From contig NZ_CBDDRA010000024.1 of the NCBI RefSeq assembly GCF_965232925.1, positions 9,106-73,105 on the forward strand: a stretch of 64,000 nt of DNA, written 5' to 3'. A program made the translations under genes and the position numbers. The notes under the pieces are model-generated. The model was not told the origin of the DNA and searched no databases. It saw only the letters and a list, made by a program, of their open reading frames with translations. This document shows, piece by piece, positions 45,976 to 54,857 of the stretch; position 1 is the stretch's first letter; each line of letters starts with the position of its first letter. The stretch comes from Tumidithrix helvetica. GTDB lineage: Bacteria; Cyanobacteriota; Cyanobacteriia; Pseudanabaenales; Pseudanabaenaceae.

Positions 45976-47082
45976 ATGAAAAAAAATTTTTGGTATAGCT
46001 TACTCGCTACGATCACCGCAGGGCTTGTGGTTTTTGGATGTAGCCCCTCAACAGAAACGACGAAACCCACGACAACGCAGTCAGCTACGCCTCAAGCGAT
46101 CGCACCCGCAACGACAAATCCATCGGCTAGTCAGGTTCTCAATATTTATACGGCTCGTCACTATAGCTCAGATGCCGCTCTCTATGAAGGCTTCACCAAA
46201 AAAACAGGTATCAAGGTGAATAAACTCGATGCCGAAGCTGACAAGCTCATTGAACGGATTAAGAGTGAAGGCAGCAAAACTCCCGCAGATATTTTAATTA
46301 CCGTTGACGCTGGCAATTTGTGGAGAGCCCAGGAAGCTGGATTGCTACAACCGATCCAATCAAAGACCCTAGAAACAGCAATTCCTGAAAGTTTACGCGA
46401 TCCGCAGGGAAACTGGTTTGGGTTTTCTAAACGGGCGAGGGTAATTGTCTATAACAAGGATAAGGTCAAGCCTAGCGAACTCTCCACCTACGAAAATCTT
46501 GCCGATCCCACATGGAAAGGTCGCCTGATTATTCGTTCTTCTGGCAATGTCTATAACCAGTCTTTGGTTGGTTCGATTTTGGCTGCCAGTGATGCGGCAA
46601 AAACTGAGACATGGGCAAAGGGAGTGGTTGCCAACTTTGCTCGCAAACCTGAAGGAAACGATACCGCCCAAATTAAAGCAGTTGCTTCGGGAGTTGCCGA
46701 TCTTGCGGTGGTAAACACCTACTACCTCGCTCGTCTGGCAGCGTCAGCTAAGCCCGAAGATAAGGCAATTGCTGAGAAAGTTGGGATGTTTTTTCCCAAT
46801 CAAAGCGATCGCGGCACCCATGTCAATATCAGCGGTGGTGGGGTCGTCAAAACTTCACCCAACAAAGAATCAGCGATTAAATTCTTAGAATATTTAGTCA
46901 GCCCCGAAGCTCAGGAAAACTTTGCGAAGGGAAATAACGAATATCCTGTTGTGGCGGGAGTCACTCCTGATTCAGTTTTGGCAAGCTTTGGCGAGTTTAA
47001 AGAAGATAAGCTCAATGCTGCTACCTTTGGAAAAAATAATGCTGAAGCCCTCAAAATTATGGATCGATCGGGCTGGAACTAG
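45976..47082 (+). CDS. futA: Iron(III)-binding periplasmic protein
   Basis: This 368-residue binding protein begins with a lipoprotein signal peptide; the lipobox is GLVVFGC near residue 22, so it is probably membrane-tethered. The mature part has LNIYTARHYSSDAALYEGFT and the C-terminal tyrosine pair VVNTYYLARLAAS typical of Fe3+-binding FutA/FbpA, with further YNKDKV. Cyanobacterial FutA1/FutA2 proteins bind ferric iron through tyrosines. It lies 165 bases after futB on the same strand. Confidence 0.92.
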   Translation: MKKNFWYSLLATITAGLVVFGCSPSTETTKPTTTQSATPQAIAPATTNPSASQVLNIYTARHYSSDAALYEGFTKKTGIKVNKLDAEADKLIERIKSEGSKTPADILITVDAGNLWRAQEAGLLQPIQSKTLETAIPESLRDPQGNWFGFSKRARVIVYNKDKVKPSELSTYENLADPTWKGRLIIRSSGNVYNQSLVGSILAASDAAKTETWAKGVVANFARKPEGNDTAQIKAVASGVADLAVVNTYYLARLAASAKPEDKAIAEKVGMFFPNQSDRGTHVNISGGGVVKTSPNKESAIKFLEYLVSPEAQENFAKGNNEYPVVAGVTPDSVLASFGEFKEDKLNAATFGKNNAEALKIMDRSGWN

Positions 47083-47139
47083 TTGTTATCAGCACAAATA
47101 GGGATTACTTGTTGATAATTGAAATCCTATTTGATTTAT

Positions 47140-47171
47140 CCGTAGGGGCAATTCATGAATTGCCCCTACGG
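47140..47171. repeat. Perfect 32-base palindrome after futA
   Basis: The left half CCGTAGGGGCAATTCA is followed by its exact reverse complement. As RNA it forms a long hairpin, although no clean T tract follows. It is a whole copy of the element seen in part at 43974-43996. Confidence 0.9.
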
Positions 47172-47187
47172 GATTTATAAATGAAAA

Positions 47188-47317
47188 CGCGAATTCGACA
47201 GCCTTATATTTTACCTCTCCCCAACCCCTCTCCTCGCAGGAGAGGGGCTTGAAAACCCCATTTTTTCTTGCTCCTCTCTCGCCTTTTAGGAGTGGGAGGC
47301 TGGGAGGGAGAGGTTCA
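47188..47317. repeat. 130-base dispersed repeat, copy 1
   Basis: Begins CGCGAATTCGACAG, contains ACCTCTCC, CCCCTCTCCT and AGGAGAGGGG stem parts, and ends GGGAGGGAGAGGTTCA. The same 130 bases occur inverted at 56097-56226 with a handful of differences. It looks like a MITE or other small palindromic element; no coding function is seen. Confidence 0.88.
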
Positions 47318-47489
47318 TTGAATTCACGTAAATGAAAGAATCTCTTATACCAATTTAAAGACCGAGGGTAACAGATCTAGCATGTAGTTAAGGATTACAG
47401 TGTCTTGCATTTCCTATCTGTTGCTTTCACCAATTAAATTGGTATTACCTATGATTCCTGATTGCTATAGTAGAAATCCCTTTACTTCT

Positions 47490-48674
47490 CTACACATCCC
47501 GATCGATACCAATGATATGTAGGTCGATATGTTTTAGCGATCGCACGATGTTTTGCGTGAGAGAACCTTTTAAAAACATTTCCCAGCGTGATTTGAGACT
47601 CTCCCCGATCACAATTTGCGTAATATGATACTTATCTGCCATATCGATAATCGCTTTGGTAACATCGTGGCTGCTTTGCCGTAAGAAGGTTCCATTAAAT
47701 TCGCGACATAGGCGTTCGCAGGTCTCAATATGTAAGCTCTCTTCTTTCGTGAGAAAGCGATCGGGGTTCTCGACAAATAGAATGTATAGCCTCGCATTCA
47801 TATAACTGGCGATTCTCGCCCCACGGCGTAATAGGCGCATAGAGTTAGGATAGGTCGAGATGCAGACCATCACACTTTCATGGATATTACAAAATTTATG
47901 GGTGGAACTGTGACCCGCGATCGCACTCCGAGGTAGGGAATTTTGCTCTTCATAGCGATCTTCTTCGATGTTGTCGGCAACTTCGCGCAGGGCTAGTTCG
48001 CGCAGAGCTACTAGATTTTTACGCTGAAAGAAGTTTTCTAAGGATTGCTGAATTTTATTGGGAGCGTAGATTTTTCCTTCTTTGAGGCGTTCCTCTAAAG
48101 TTTCAGGTGTTACATCCACAACCACCAACTCATCCGCTTCATCCAAAAATGGATCGGGGATGCGCTCTCTCACAACTACGCCAGTAATTCTGGCAACCAG
48201 ATCGTTGAGGCTCTCTAGATGCTGAATATTCACAGTCGAAAGCACGTCAATGCCAGCGGTGAGAATGACTTCAACATCCTGATAGCGCTTTTCTCGTTGC
48301 GAACCAAATACATTCGTATGTGCGAGTTCGTCAATGAGAACCACTTGGGGGCGACGTTGTAAAATCGCCTCGGTATCCATTTCGGGGAGCGTCACCCCGC
48401 CCCGAACGATCTGCTGGCATGGAATCACCTCCAAACCCTCGATTTTTGCTGCCGTTTCCTTACGACCGTGAGTTTCGACCAAGCCGATCGCGACATCAAT
48501 ACCATCCGCTTTCATTTGATGGGCTTCGTCTAGCATTCGATAGGTTTTGCCAACTCCCGGAGCCATGCCAATAAACACCTTATGCTTGCCGCGCCGTTGA
48601 GGTCGCTCGTAATGGTTTTGGGTATCGCTCTCTTGGGCGTTTTGAGAATTTTGGGCATCTTGAGAAGAAATCAT
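47490..48674 (-). CDS. kdpD: KdpD N-terminal-type sensor protein (no kinase domain)
   Basis: The 394-residue protein has the KdpD sensor domain (KHKVFIGMAPGVGKTYRMLD with the P-loop GVGKT, VVLIDELAHTN) followed by a UspA-like domain (VMVCISTYPNSMRLLRRGAR, then VIGESLKSRWEMFLKGSLTQ). The membrane and histidine kinase domains of enterobacterial KdpD are absent. Short KdpD of this form is known in Anabaena and other cyanobacteria, so it is a genuine form and not a truncation. It ends the kdp operon; another kinase would have to pass on the signal. Confidence 0.92.
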   Translation of the reverse strand: MISSQDAQNSQNAQESDTQNHYERPQRRGKHKVFIGMAPGVGKTYRMLDEAHQMKADGIDVAIGLVETHGRKETAAKIEGLEVIPCQQIVRGGVTLPEMDTEAILQRRPQVVLIDELAHTNVFGSQREKRYQDVEVILTAGIDVLSTVNIQHLESLNDLVARITGVVVRERIPDPFLDEADELVVVDVTPETLEERLKEGKIYAPNKIQQSLENFFQRKNLVALRELALREVADNIEEDRYEEQNSLPRSAIAGHSSTHKFCNIHESVMVCISTYPNSMRLLRRGARIASYMNARLYILFVENPDRFLTKEESLHIETCERLCREFNGTFLRQSSHDVTKAIIDMADKYHITQIVIGESLKSRWEMFLKGSLTQNIVRSLKHIDLHIIGIDRDV

Positions 48675-48700
48675 GGGAGTAGATTGCGATCGGGATTTGA

Positions 48701-49306
48701 CTAAATTGGCTTCAATACATCTAGATCTAAATTTAACTTAAGCACGTTCACAGCAGGCTCGCCAAAGATGCCCAAGAATCTCGCTTCCGTATTCTTGGCA
48801 ATTAGAGGTTCGATTTGGGTGGCTGGTAAAGATCTCGCTTTTGCGACGCGATCGAGCTGGGCTTTTGCACCTTCTGGCGTAATATGGGGGTCGAGAGAAG
48901 AGCCAGAAGTATAGACCAGATCGGCGGTTGGCGTAACACCTGCCTTTTTGAGGTTCCCGATGGTATCTGAAACGCGCTTGAGCAGGTCGGGATTGCTGGG
49001 GGCATAGTTGCTAGCTCCCGATACACCCGTCGTTTGACCGATATTTTTAGGATCTTTCTCTTTATCCGTAAAACTGCTGTAGTTAGTAGTACTGGGACGA
49101 CCCCAAAAATACTTATCAGCCGTAAAGTTCTGTCCGATCAAAGCCGAACCCACAACTTTCCCTTGACTGACAATCATGCTGCCGTTTGCCTGATAGGGAA
49201 AGATTGCACCAATCCCCAGCATCAAAACAGGATAGAGCACAGCGGTAAGCACCCACAGAACGAGGGTTGCACGGATAGCAGTAGTAATTTCTCGCAGGAA
49301 TAACAT
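48701..49306 (-). CDS. kdpC: Potassium-transporting ATPase subunit C
   Basis: The 201-residue subunit has one N-terminal membrane helix and the family segments GSALIGQNFTADKYFWGRPS, GASNYAPSNPDLLKRV and SGSSLDPHITPEGAKAQLDR. KdpC assembles KdpA with KdpB and raises ATP affinity. It lies 13 bases after the small subunit gene and 26 before kdpD. Confidence 0.96.
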   Translation of the reverse strand: MLFLREITTAIRATLVLWVLTAVLYPVLMLGIGAIFPYQANGSMIVSQGKVVGSALIGQNFTADKYFWGRPSTTNYSSFTDKEKDPKNIGQTTGVSGASNYAPSNPDLLKRVSDTIGNLKKAGVTPTADLVYTSGSSLDPHITPEGAKAQLDRVAKARSLPATQIEPLIAKNTEARFLGIFGEPAVNVLKLNLDLDVLKPI

Positions 49307-49319
49307 TTAAACTTTCCCT

Positions 49320-49550
49320 TTAAAATTTTTCAGGTACGAACATGACAACAAATAGATAGACAGAAAGAACGAAGGTCGTGAGAATGAGCAACCCGATCGC
49401 ATAAGCCTGTCCTTGCGAAATCCCTTCGTTATTGGCATAGATGGCTGGCGCAACCGCGAGGTTGGCACACATAAACAGAAATAGTTTTAGGGGAACTCTC
49501 CGTTTTTGCCATTGCTGCTTAACTTGAGCGAAAACTTGATTGCTGTGCAT
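49320..49550 (-). CDS. kdpF: Small Kdp subunit (KdpF/KdpG-like)
   Basis: From ATG 49550 the product has 76 residues and two hydrophobic segments (KLFLFMCANLAVAPAIYANN and YAIGLLILTTFVLSVYLFVV) ending VPEKF, like the KdpF ending Y-V-x-P-E-F. In Anabaena the operon order kdpA-B-G-C-D includes such a longer small protein called KdpG. A TTG start at 49592, overlapping kdpB, would add 14 residues. It probably stabilises the complex. Confidence 0.75.
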   Translation of the reverse strand: MHSNQVFAQVKQQWQKRRVPLKLFLFMCANLAVAPAIYANNEGISQGQAYAIGLLILTTFVLSVYLFVVMFVPEKF

Positions 49551-49584
49551 AGTTTTAAGTTCGTGAAAATTGAGAACGATAGAA

Positions 49585-51648
49585 TTAGGCAAGACCCACT
49601 GCCGCGATCGCGATATCGATGCCTTTAATCGCTATAAAGGGGGCAATCACACCACCCAAGCCGTAAATCAGAATATTCCGTTGCAGGAGCTGATCGGCAG
49701 TGAGGGGACGGAATTGCACGCCCTTGAGCGCTAAGGGAATCAGGGCTGGAATAATCAGGGCATTATAGATCAGTGCCGAGAGTACGGCTGAATTCGGACT
49801 ACTGAGAAGCAATACATTCATGCCTCCAATGCCAGCACTGGCAAACATCGCAGGAATAATCGCAAAGTATTTGGCAACATCATTGGCGATCGAAAATGTG
49901 GTCAGGGCTCCGCGCGTAATCAAGAGCTGTTTCCCAATCGTCACCAAATCGATCAGCTTCGTCGGATCGGAATCTAGATCCACCATGTTCGCTGCCTCCT
50001 TGGCTGCCTGCGTACCAGAGTTCATAGCAACGCCAACATTGGCTTGGGCGAGGGCAGGGGCATCATTCGTGCCATCTCCTGTCATCGCCACGATTTTGCC
50101 TTCCGCCTGTTCGCGCTGGATCACGCTGATCTTATCTTCAGGTGTGGCTTCGGCAATAAAATCATCCACCCCTGCTTCAGCGGCAATCACTTCTGCCGTA
50201 ATCCGATTATCACCGGTCAGCATCACCGTGCGCACACCCATGCGCCTGAGTTGATCGAAGCGTTCGCGAATGCCGGGTTTGATAATGTCTTTGAGGTAAA
50301 TCACGCCATAAATGCGATCGTTTTGGCAAACCGCTAGCGGCGTACCGCCCAGCCTAGATACCCGCTCGTAGGCAAGATCTAATTCTGAGGAGATTTGGGC
50401 GCTTGCCCCACCCCGCGATCGCACGAAGCCCTTGACCGACTCCACTGCACCTTTACGAACTTCCTTTCCATCAGGTAAATTTGTACCGCTCATTCTGGTT
50501 TTTGCCGAGAAATCGATGCCTTCTGCTTGCGATCGCTCAAAATCCACTGTTGCCTCTAGCTTCTCTGCCAGTCGGACAATCGACTTTCCTTCTGGGGTCT
50601 CGTCAAATACACTGGCAGCAAGGGCAACGTTCGCCATCTCTTGGAGCGAATTTCCATTCACGGGAATAAATTCCTCCGCTAGGCGATTACCGAGCGTGAT
50701 CGTACCCGTCTTATCGAGAATCAGCGTACTGACATCGCCACAGGCTTCTACGGCGCGTCCAGAAGTTGCCACCACATTAAACTGGGCGACCCGATCCATG
50801 CCTGCAATTCCGATCGCGCTGAGCAAGCCGCCAATCGTCGTGGGAATCAATGCTACGAGCAAAGAAATCAGCAATGCTACGCTGACTGGACTTTTGACAT
50901 TGTTGGCGATCGGTGGCAAGGTCACCACCACGATCAGAAACACCTGCGTGAGTACGGCTAAAAGTACGGTCAAGGCAATTTCATTGGGGGTTTTACTACG
51001 TTCGGCGCCTTCGACAAGCGCAATCATGCGATCGATAAATCCTTTCCCAGGATCGGAAGTGACCCTAATTACCAATTCGTCTGAGATAATCCGCGTTCCG
51101 CCTGTAACTGAGCTTGCCATGTCAGAGCCTGGTTCCTTAAGCACGGGAGCCGACTCACCCGTGATCGCGGACTCGTCCACAGAGGCAATCCCACCAATCA
51201 CTTCACCATCGGCGGGAATCATATCCCCAGCGATAACTTTAATCGTGTCGTCTTTTCTGAGCGTCGTGGAGCTAATTTCTTGAATCGAACCATCGGGAAG
51301 TAATTTGCGTGCTGTCGTATCCGACTTGGTGGCTCTAAGCGAATCCGCCTGTGCCTTTCCTCGTCCTTCGGCTACAGCTTCGGCAAAGTTGGCAAATACC
51401 ACCGTAAAAAACAGAATGAACGTAATTAACCCATTCAGTAGTCTAGGATTCGTTCCACTCACCTGACCGAAGAGATTGGGCTCAATCGTCACGAGGGCTG
51501 TGACAATCGTACCGATCCAGACGATGAACATGACGGGATTCTTAACGGCATTGCGGGGATTGAGCTTGGTAAAGGACTCCAGAATTGCCCTTTGATAGAG
51601 TCCAGAAGTATCAACTTTTGCCGTTTTGCGGCGCGATGGATTTGTCAT
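49585..51648 (-). CDS. kdpB: Potassium-transporting ATPase subunit B
   Basis: This is the ATP-driven subunit (P-type ATPase) of the Kdp high-affinity potassium pump, 687 residues from ATG 51648 (frame open to 51735). The phosphorylation motif VSTLILDKTGTITLGN, the TGES loop AITGESAPVLKEPG and the hinge MTGDGTNDAPALAQANVGVA are present, with paired membrane helices near both ends. The kdpA stop lies 247 bases upstream, unusually far, with a palindromic repeat in between. Confidence 0.97.
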   Translation of the reverse strand: MTNPSRRKTAKVDTSGLYQRAILESFTKLNPRNAVKNPVMFIVWIGTIVTALVTIEPNLFGQVSGTNPRLLNGLITFILFFTVVFANFAEAVAEGRGKAQADSLRATKSDTTARKLLPDGSIQEISSTTLRKDDTIKVIAGDMIPADGEVIGGIASVDESAITGESAPVLKEPGSDMASSVTGGTRIISDELVIRVTSDPGKGFIDRMIALVEGAERSKTPNEIALTVLLAVLTQVFLIVVVTLPPIANNVKSPVSVALLISLLVALIPTTIGGLLSAIGIAGMDRVAQFNVVATSGRAVEACGDVSTLILDKTGTITLGNRLAEEFIPVNGNSLQEMANVALAASVFDETPEGKSIVRLAEKLEATVDFERSQAEGIDFSAKTRMSGTNLPDGKEVRKGAVESVKGFVRSRGGASAQISSELDLAYERVSRLGGTPLAVCQNDRIYGVIYLKDIIKPGIRERFDQLRRMGVRTVMLTGDNRITAEVIAAEAGVDDFIAEATPEDKISVIQREQAEGKIVAMTGDGTNDAPALAQANVGVAMNSGTQAAKEAANMVDLDSDPTKLIDLVTIGKQLLITRGALTTFSIANDVAKYFAIIPAMFASAGIGGMNVLLLSSPNSAVLSALIYNALIIPALIPLALKGVQFRPLTADQLLQRNILIYGLGGVIAPFIAIKGIDIAIAAVGLA

Positions 51649-51750
51649 AGGGAACAGTTGAAAGTTTATGTTTGTCTGATGAGGAGAGTTACTACACATC
51701 CTTCTGAAGGTGACTGCCTTGTGCGCGCATTCCATTTATCCAAAGGGTTC

Positions 51751-51834
51751 GATCCCCCTGCCCTATTGGGCATCCCCCTTAATAAGGGGGACTTCCTAGA
51801 TTCTCCCCCCTTATTAAGAGGGGCTGGGGGGATC
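51751..51834. repeat. Palindromic dispersed repeat between kdpA and kdpB
   Basis: GATCCCCCTG starts and CTGGGGGGATC ends this 84-base element; inside are two palindromes (CCCCCTT-AAT-AAGGGGG and CCCCCCTTATTAAGAGGGG). It resembles the common cyanobacterial small insertion sequence-like repeats. It lies inside the kdp operon. Confidence 0.8.
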
Positions 51835-51895
51835 TAAACCCAAAACGAAGCAACAGGAAACCTTAGAAAAAAGTACAGGGGCGAAGGCTCTAAGG

Positions 51896-53683
51896 CTAGC
51901 TACCTCTGGCAATTTGAAATGCTTCAGCGATCGCACCGAGAGCCAGAACGGGGAAGAAGGTGAGCGCACCGAGGATGAGAATTACCCCAGTAGTCACGCC
52001 TGTAAACAGCCCTGTATCGGTGCGGAGCGTGCCTGCCGTTTGGGGTACGGGTTGCTTGTTCGTCATACTCTCTGCAAGGAGCAGCAGCGCGATAATTGGG
52101 ACATAGCGACCGACTAGAAGGCTAAAGCAAGTGCTGAGATTCCACCATAGAGCGGTTGGGGCGGGTTGGCTGTCACCCAAGCCCTCAAATCCCGAACCGT
52201 TATTGGCTGCGGCTGAAGTGTATTCATAGACGATCTGAGAAAGACCGTGAAAACTGAGATTGCTTGCCCCACTCGCACTCCAAGCATCGGCAACAGCTTT
52301 GATTTGAGCGGGATCGGTCAATCCAGGATTGGTGAGAGTAGATAGAAAGTCGGGAAAGGCGAGGGTAATTGCCGTTGGAATCAGGATCGCAATGGGATGA
52401 ACAAGCAAAATTACGCTAGAGAGAATGATTTCGCGTTTCTCAATTTTGCGACCGAGAAATTCTGGTGTACGTCCTACCATCAACCCTGTGAGAAATACGG
52501 TCAAAATTAGCATGACAAAGATATAAGCAGTACCCGTGCCCTGTCCGCCCCAGACGATCTGCAAGAACATATTAAACAGGGTCACAAAGCCACCCGTGGG
52601 CATGAGGGAGTCATGCATGCCATTCACCGCTCCGCACATGGTTGCCGTCGTGATTGCTGCAAATAAAGCTGTCTGCGCCCAACCAAAGCGAACTTCTTTC
52701 CCTTCTAAATTAGGTGCATTTGTGCCTAGGGATCCGAGGGAACTGTTGACTAAGGGATTGCCTTGAAATTCACCGATCGCAGCAATTGCAATCAGGACGA
52801 GTGCAATTCCAAACACCATCCAGAAAATTAGCCAACCTTGCTTGCGATTATTGGCAAAGATACCATAGGTATAAATCAATGAAGCTGGGATGGCGACCAT
52901 AGCAATTGTTGCGATTAGGTTGGAGGCAGCACTGGGGTTCTCAAAGGGATGGGCGGAGTTAATCGCAAAGAAACCACCGCCATTCTCGCCCAATTGCTTG
53001 ATAATTTCAAAGTGAGCGACGGGACCCAGTGCGATCGCTTGGGTTGCTCCCTCTAGGGTCGTAATTATTTTCGGTGAAGCTAGGGTTTCAGGCACGCCCG
53101 CAATCAGCAATAAGATGCCGCCCACGATCGAGAGTGGTAATAGGATCCGCGTAATCGCAAGGGTTAAATCGCGATGGAAATTGCCCAGCGATCGCCCTGT
53201 CAAACCACGAATGAAGGCAATTCCAACTGCTAGACCCGTTCCCGCCGAGGTGAAAAACATAAACCCCAAAGCGAACATCTGACTGAAATAGCTAAAGGTA
53301 GTTTCGCCAGAATAATGCTGTTGATTCGTATTCGTAACGAACGAAATTGCCGTGTGCAAAGAAGTGTCCCAAGTGGGCGCAGGTAAGCCCGTAGGATTCA
53401 TCGGCAGCGAACCTTGAAACGTAAAGATCGCGTAGATGAACGCAGCCATGACGAGGTTGCTATAGAGCAAGGCACGAATATATTGCCAGCCTGTCATATT
53501 CCCATTCGATTTACTTTTGTGAATGCCAAATAGGGCATAGATGAATCGCTCGATGGGCAGTACCACGGGATCTAGAAAGGTTTTCTCTTCAAGAAATACA
53601 CGCGCCATGTAGTTGCCCAAAAAGGGCGCGATCGCGACGATCGTTAGTAAGGTAAGGGCGATTTGCAGAAATCCTTGAAACAT
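51896..53683 (-). CDS. kdpA: Potassium-transporting ATPase subunit A
   Basis: KdpA is the potassium-selective channel-like subunit, 595 residues from ATG 53683, in the family's usual size. Segments such as FVTNTNQQHYSGETTFSYFS, LGENGGGFFAINSAHPFENP (selectivity region), CGAVNGMHDSLMPTGGF and EYTSAAANNGSGFEGL show the four repeated filter-like regions. The frame is open to ATG 53839, which would add 52 charged residues (MVSKHDLYQAYKSRLNARLY onwards); I prefer 53683, where MFQGFLQIALTL matches the normal N-terminus. Operon promoter lies in 53840-54100. Confidence 0.95.
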   Translation of the reverse strand: MFQGFLQIALTLLTIVAIAPFLGNYMARVFLEEKTFLDPVVLPIERFIYALFGIHKSKSNGNMTGWQYIRALLYSNLVMAAFIYAIFTFQGSLPMNPTGLPAPTWDTSLHTAISFVTNTNQQHYSGETTFSYFSQMFALGFMFFTSAGTGLAVGIAFIRGLTGRSLGNFHRDLTLAITRILLPLSIVGGILLLIAGVPETLASPKIITTLEGATQAIALGPVAHFEIIKQLGENGGGFFAINSAHPFENPSAASNLIATIAMVAIPASLIYTYGIFANNRKQGWLIFWMVFGIALVLIAIAAIGEFQGNPLVNSSLGSLGTNAPNLEGKEVRFGWAQTALFAAITTATMCGAVNGMHDSLMPTGGFVTLFNMFLQIVWGGQGTGTAYIFVMLILTVFLTGLMVGRTPEFLGRKIEKREIILSSVILLVHPIAILIPTAITLAFPDFLSTLTNPGLTDPAQIKAVADAWSASGASNLSFHGLSQIVYEYTSAAANNGSGFEGLGDSQPAPTALWWNLSTCFSLLVGRYVPIIALLLLAESMTNKQPVPQTAGTLRTDTGLFTGVTTGVILILGALTFFPVLALGAIAEAFQIARGS

Positions 53684-54100
53684 ATTGCTTAAAATGCGAG
53701 TGCTTGAGATGCGATCGACAGGCTTAAACGTAAACTCGATAACTCCTCGATCTTTGCGCGAAAATCCATGTTGCGCAAGGTATAGTCTGGCGTTTAGTCG
53801 CGATTTATAAGCTTGATATAGGTCGTGTTTAGAAACCATCTAAACGCGGTTCTTTAAGGATCGCTAAACAGACTCGAAACCATATTCTATCCGTCAAGGT
53901 TACCATCTATAGCGTTTTTCACTTCGGAACAAGCAAGAGATATAGGGCCAAAGCTTTCTATAGCAGGCTTTCAACTATACTCTTCTCATTTGAACACCGC
54001 TATACAATCTATTCGTGATCGCTGCAAACAAATCCAGCTAAGCGATCCCAATCCTTCGCTATATAATAAAAGCAACCAATGAGTTCAGGAGCCAAAACCT

Positions 54101-54836
54101 ATGGTCAGCCAACTGAGCAAAACTGAAATTATTTATCCCGAAAGCGATGGGAAACCAATGGCGGACAATACCAAGCAGTTTCGATGGATTTTGACAATCC
54201 AGCAAAATATTGACTGGCTATACAGCAACGACCCTCAAGTCTTTGTTGCTGGTGATTTATTGTGGTATCCCGTTGAGGGACAAACTGAAATTTCGGCTGT
54301 CCCAGACACGATGGTGGTATTTGGTCGTCCCAAAGGAGATAGAGGCTCCTACAAACAATGGGAAGAGGGCAATATCGCTCCTCAAGTTGTCTTCGAGATT
54401 CTCTCGCTTAGCAATAAGTCTGTAGACATGGCAAAAAAAACTGCTTTTCTACGATCGCTACGGCGTTGAAGAGTATTACATTTATAACCCTGAGAATGAC
54501 AATCTAGAAATCTGGGTTAGAAACGGTAGTAGTTTGGATAGCATTCCCGAATCTCATAATTGGGTCAGTCCTCGACTCGGCATTCGCTTTGATTTGTCAA
54601 CTAATGAACTTCAAATCTATCGACCTGACGGAACTAAGTTTCATTCTTATATTGAAATCCATAGGATGTTAGAGCAAGAAAGTTTACGAGCCGAGCAAGA
54701 AAGTTTACGGGCCGAGCAAGAGAGCTTACGGGCTGAGCAAGAACGGCTACGAGCCGAGGAAGCTACCCAAAAACTAGTCGATATGGAGGCAATGCTCAAA
54801 CAATATCGCGATCGCTTTGGCGAACTCCCTCAATAA
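54101..54836 (+). pseudogene. Uma2 family gene broken by a frameshift at an A8 run
   Basis: The first part (54101-54469) reads GDLLWYPVEGQTEISAVPDT and ends in MAKKTAFLRSLRR after the run of eight A at 54432-54439. Skipping one A gives KLLFYDRYGVEEYYIYNPEN and continues into the 54534-54836 frame, a normal Uma2 core with PDTMVVFG, VFEILSLSNKSVDMAKK and a coiled tail of LRAEQES units (21-base repeats). So one extra A breaks the gene, or the ribosome slips, or it is a sequencing error. AGGAG lies before the ATG. Confidence 0.85.
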
Positions 54837-54857
54837 AAATTACTTTGCCTTGATTCC

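Noticed and set aside
53840..54100. A regulator gene between kdpA and the Uma2 gene
   Set aside because: No frame longer than a few codons with a start is present; it is promoter-like sequence.
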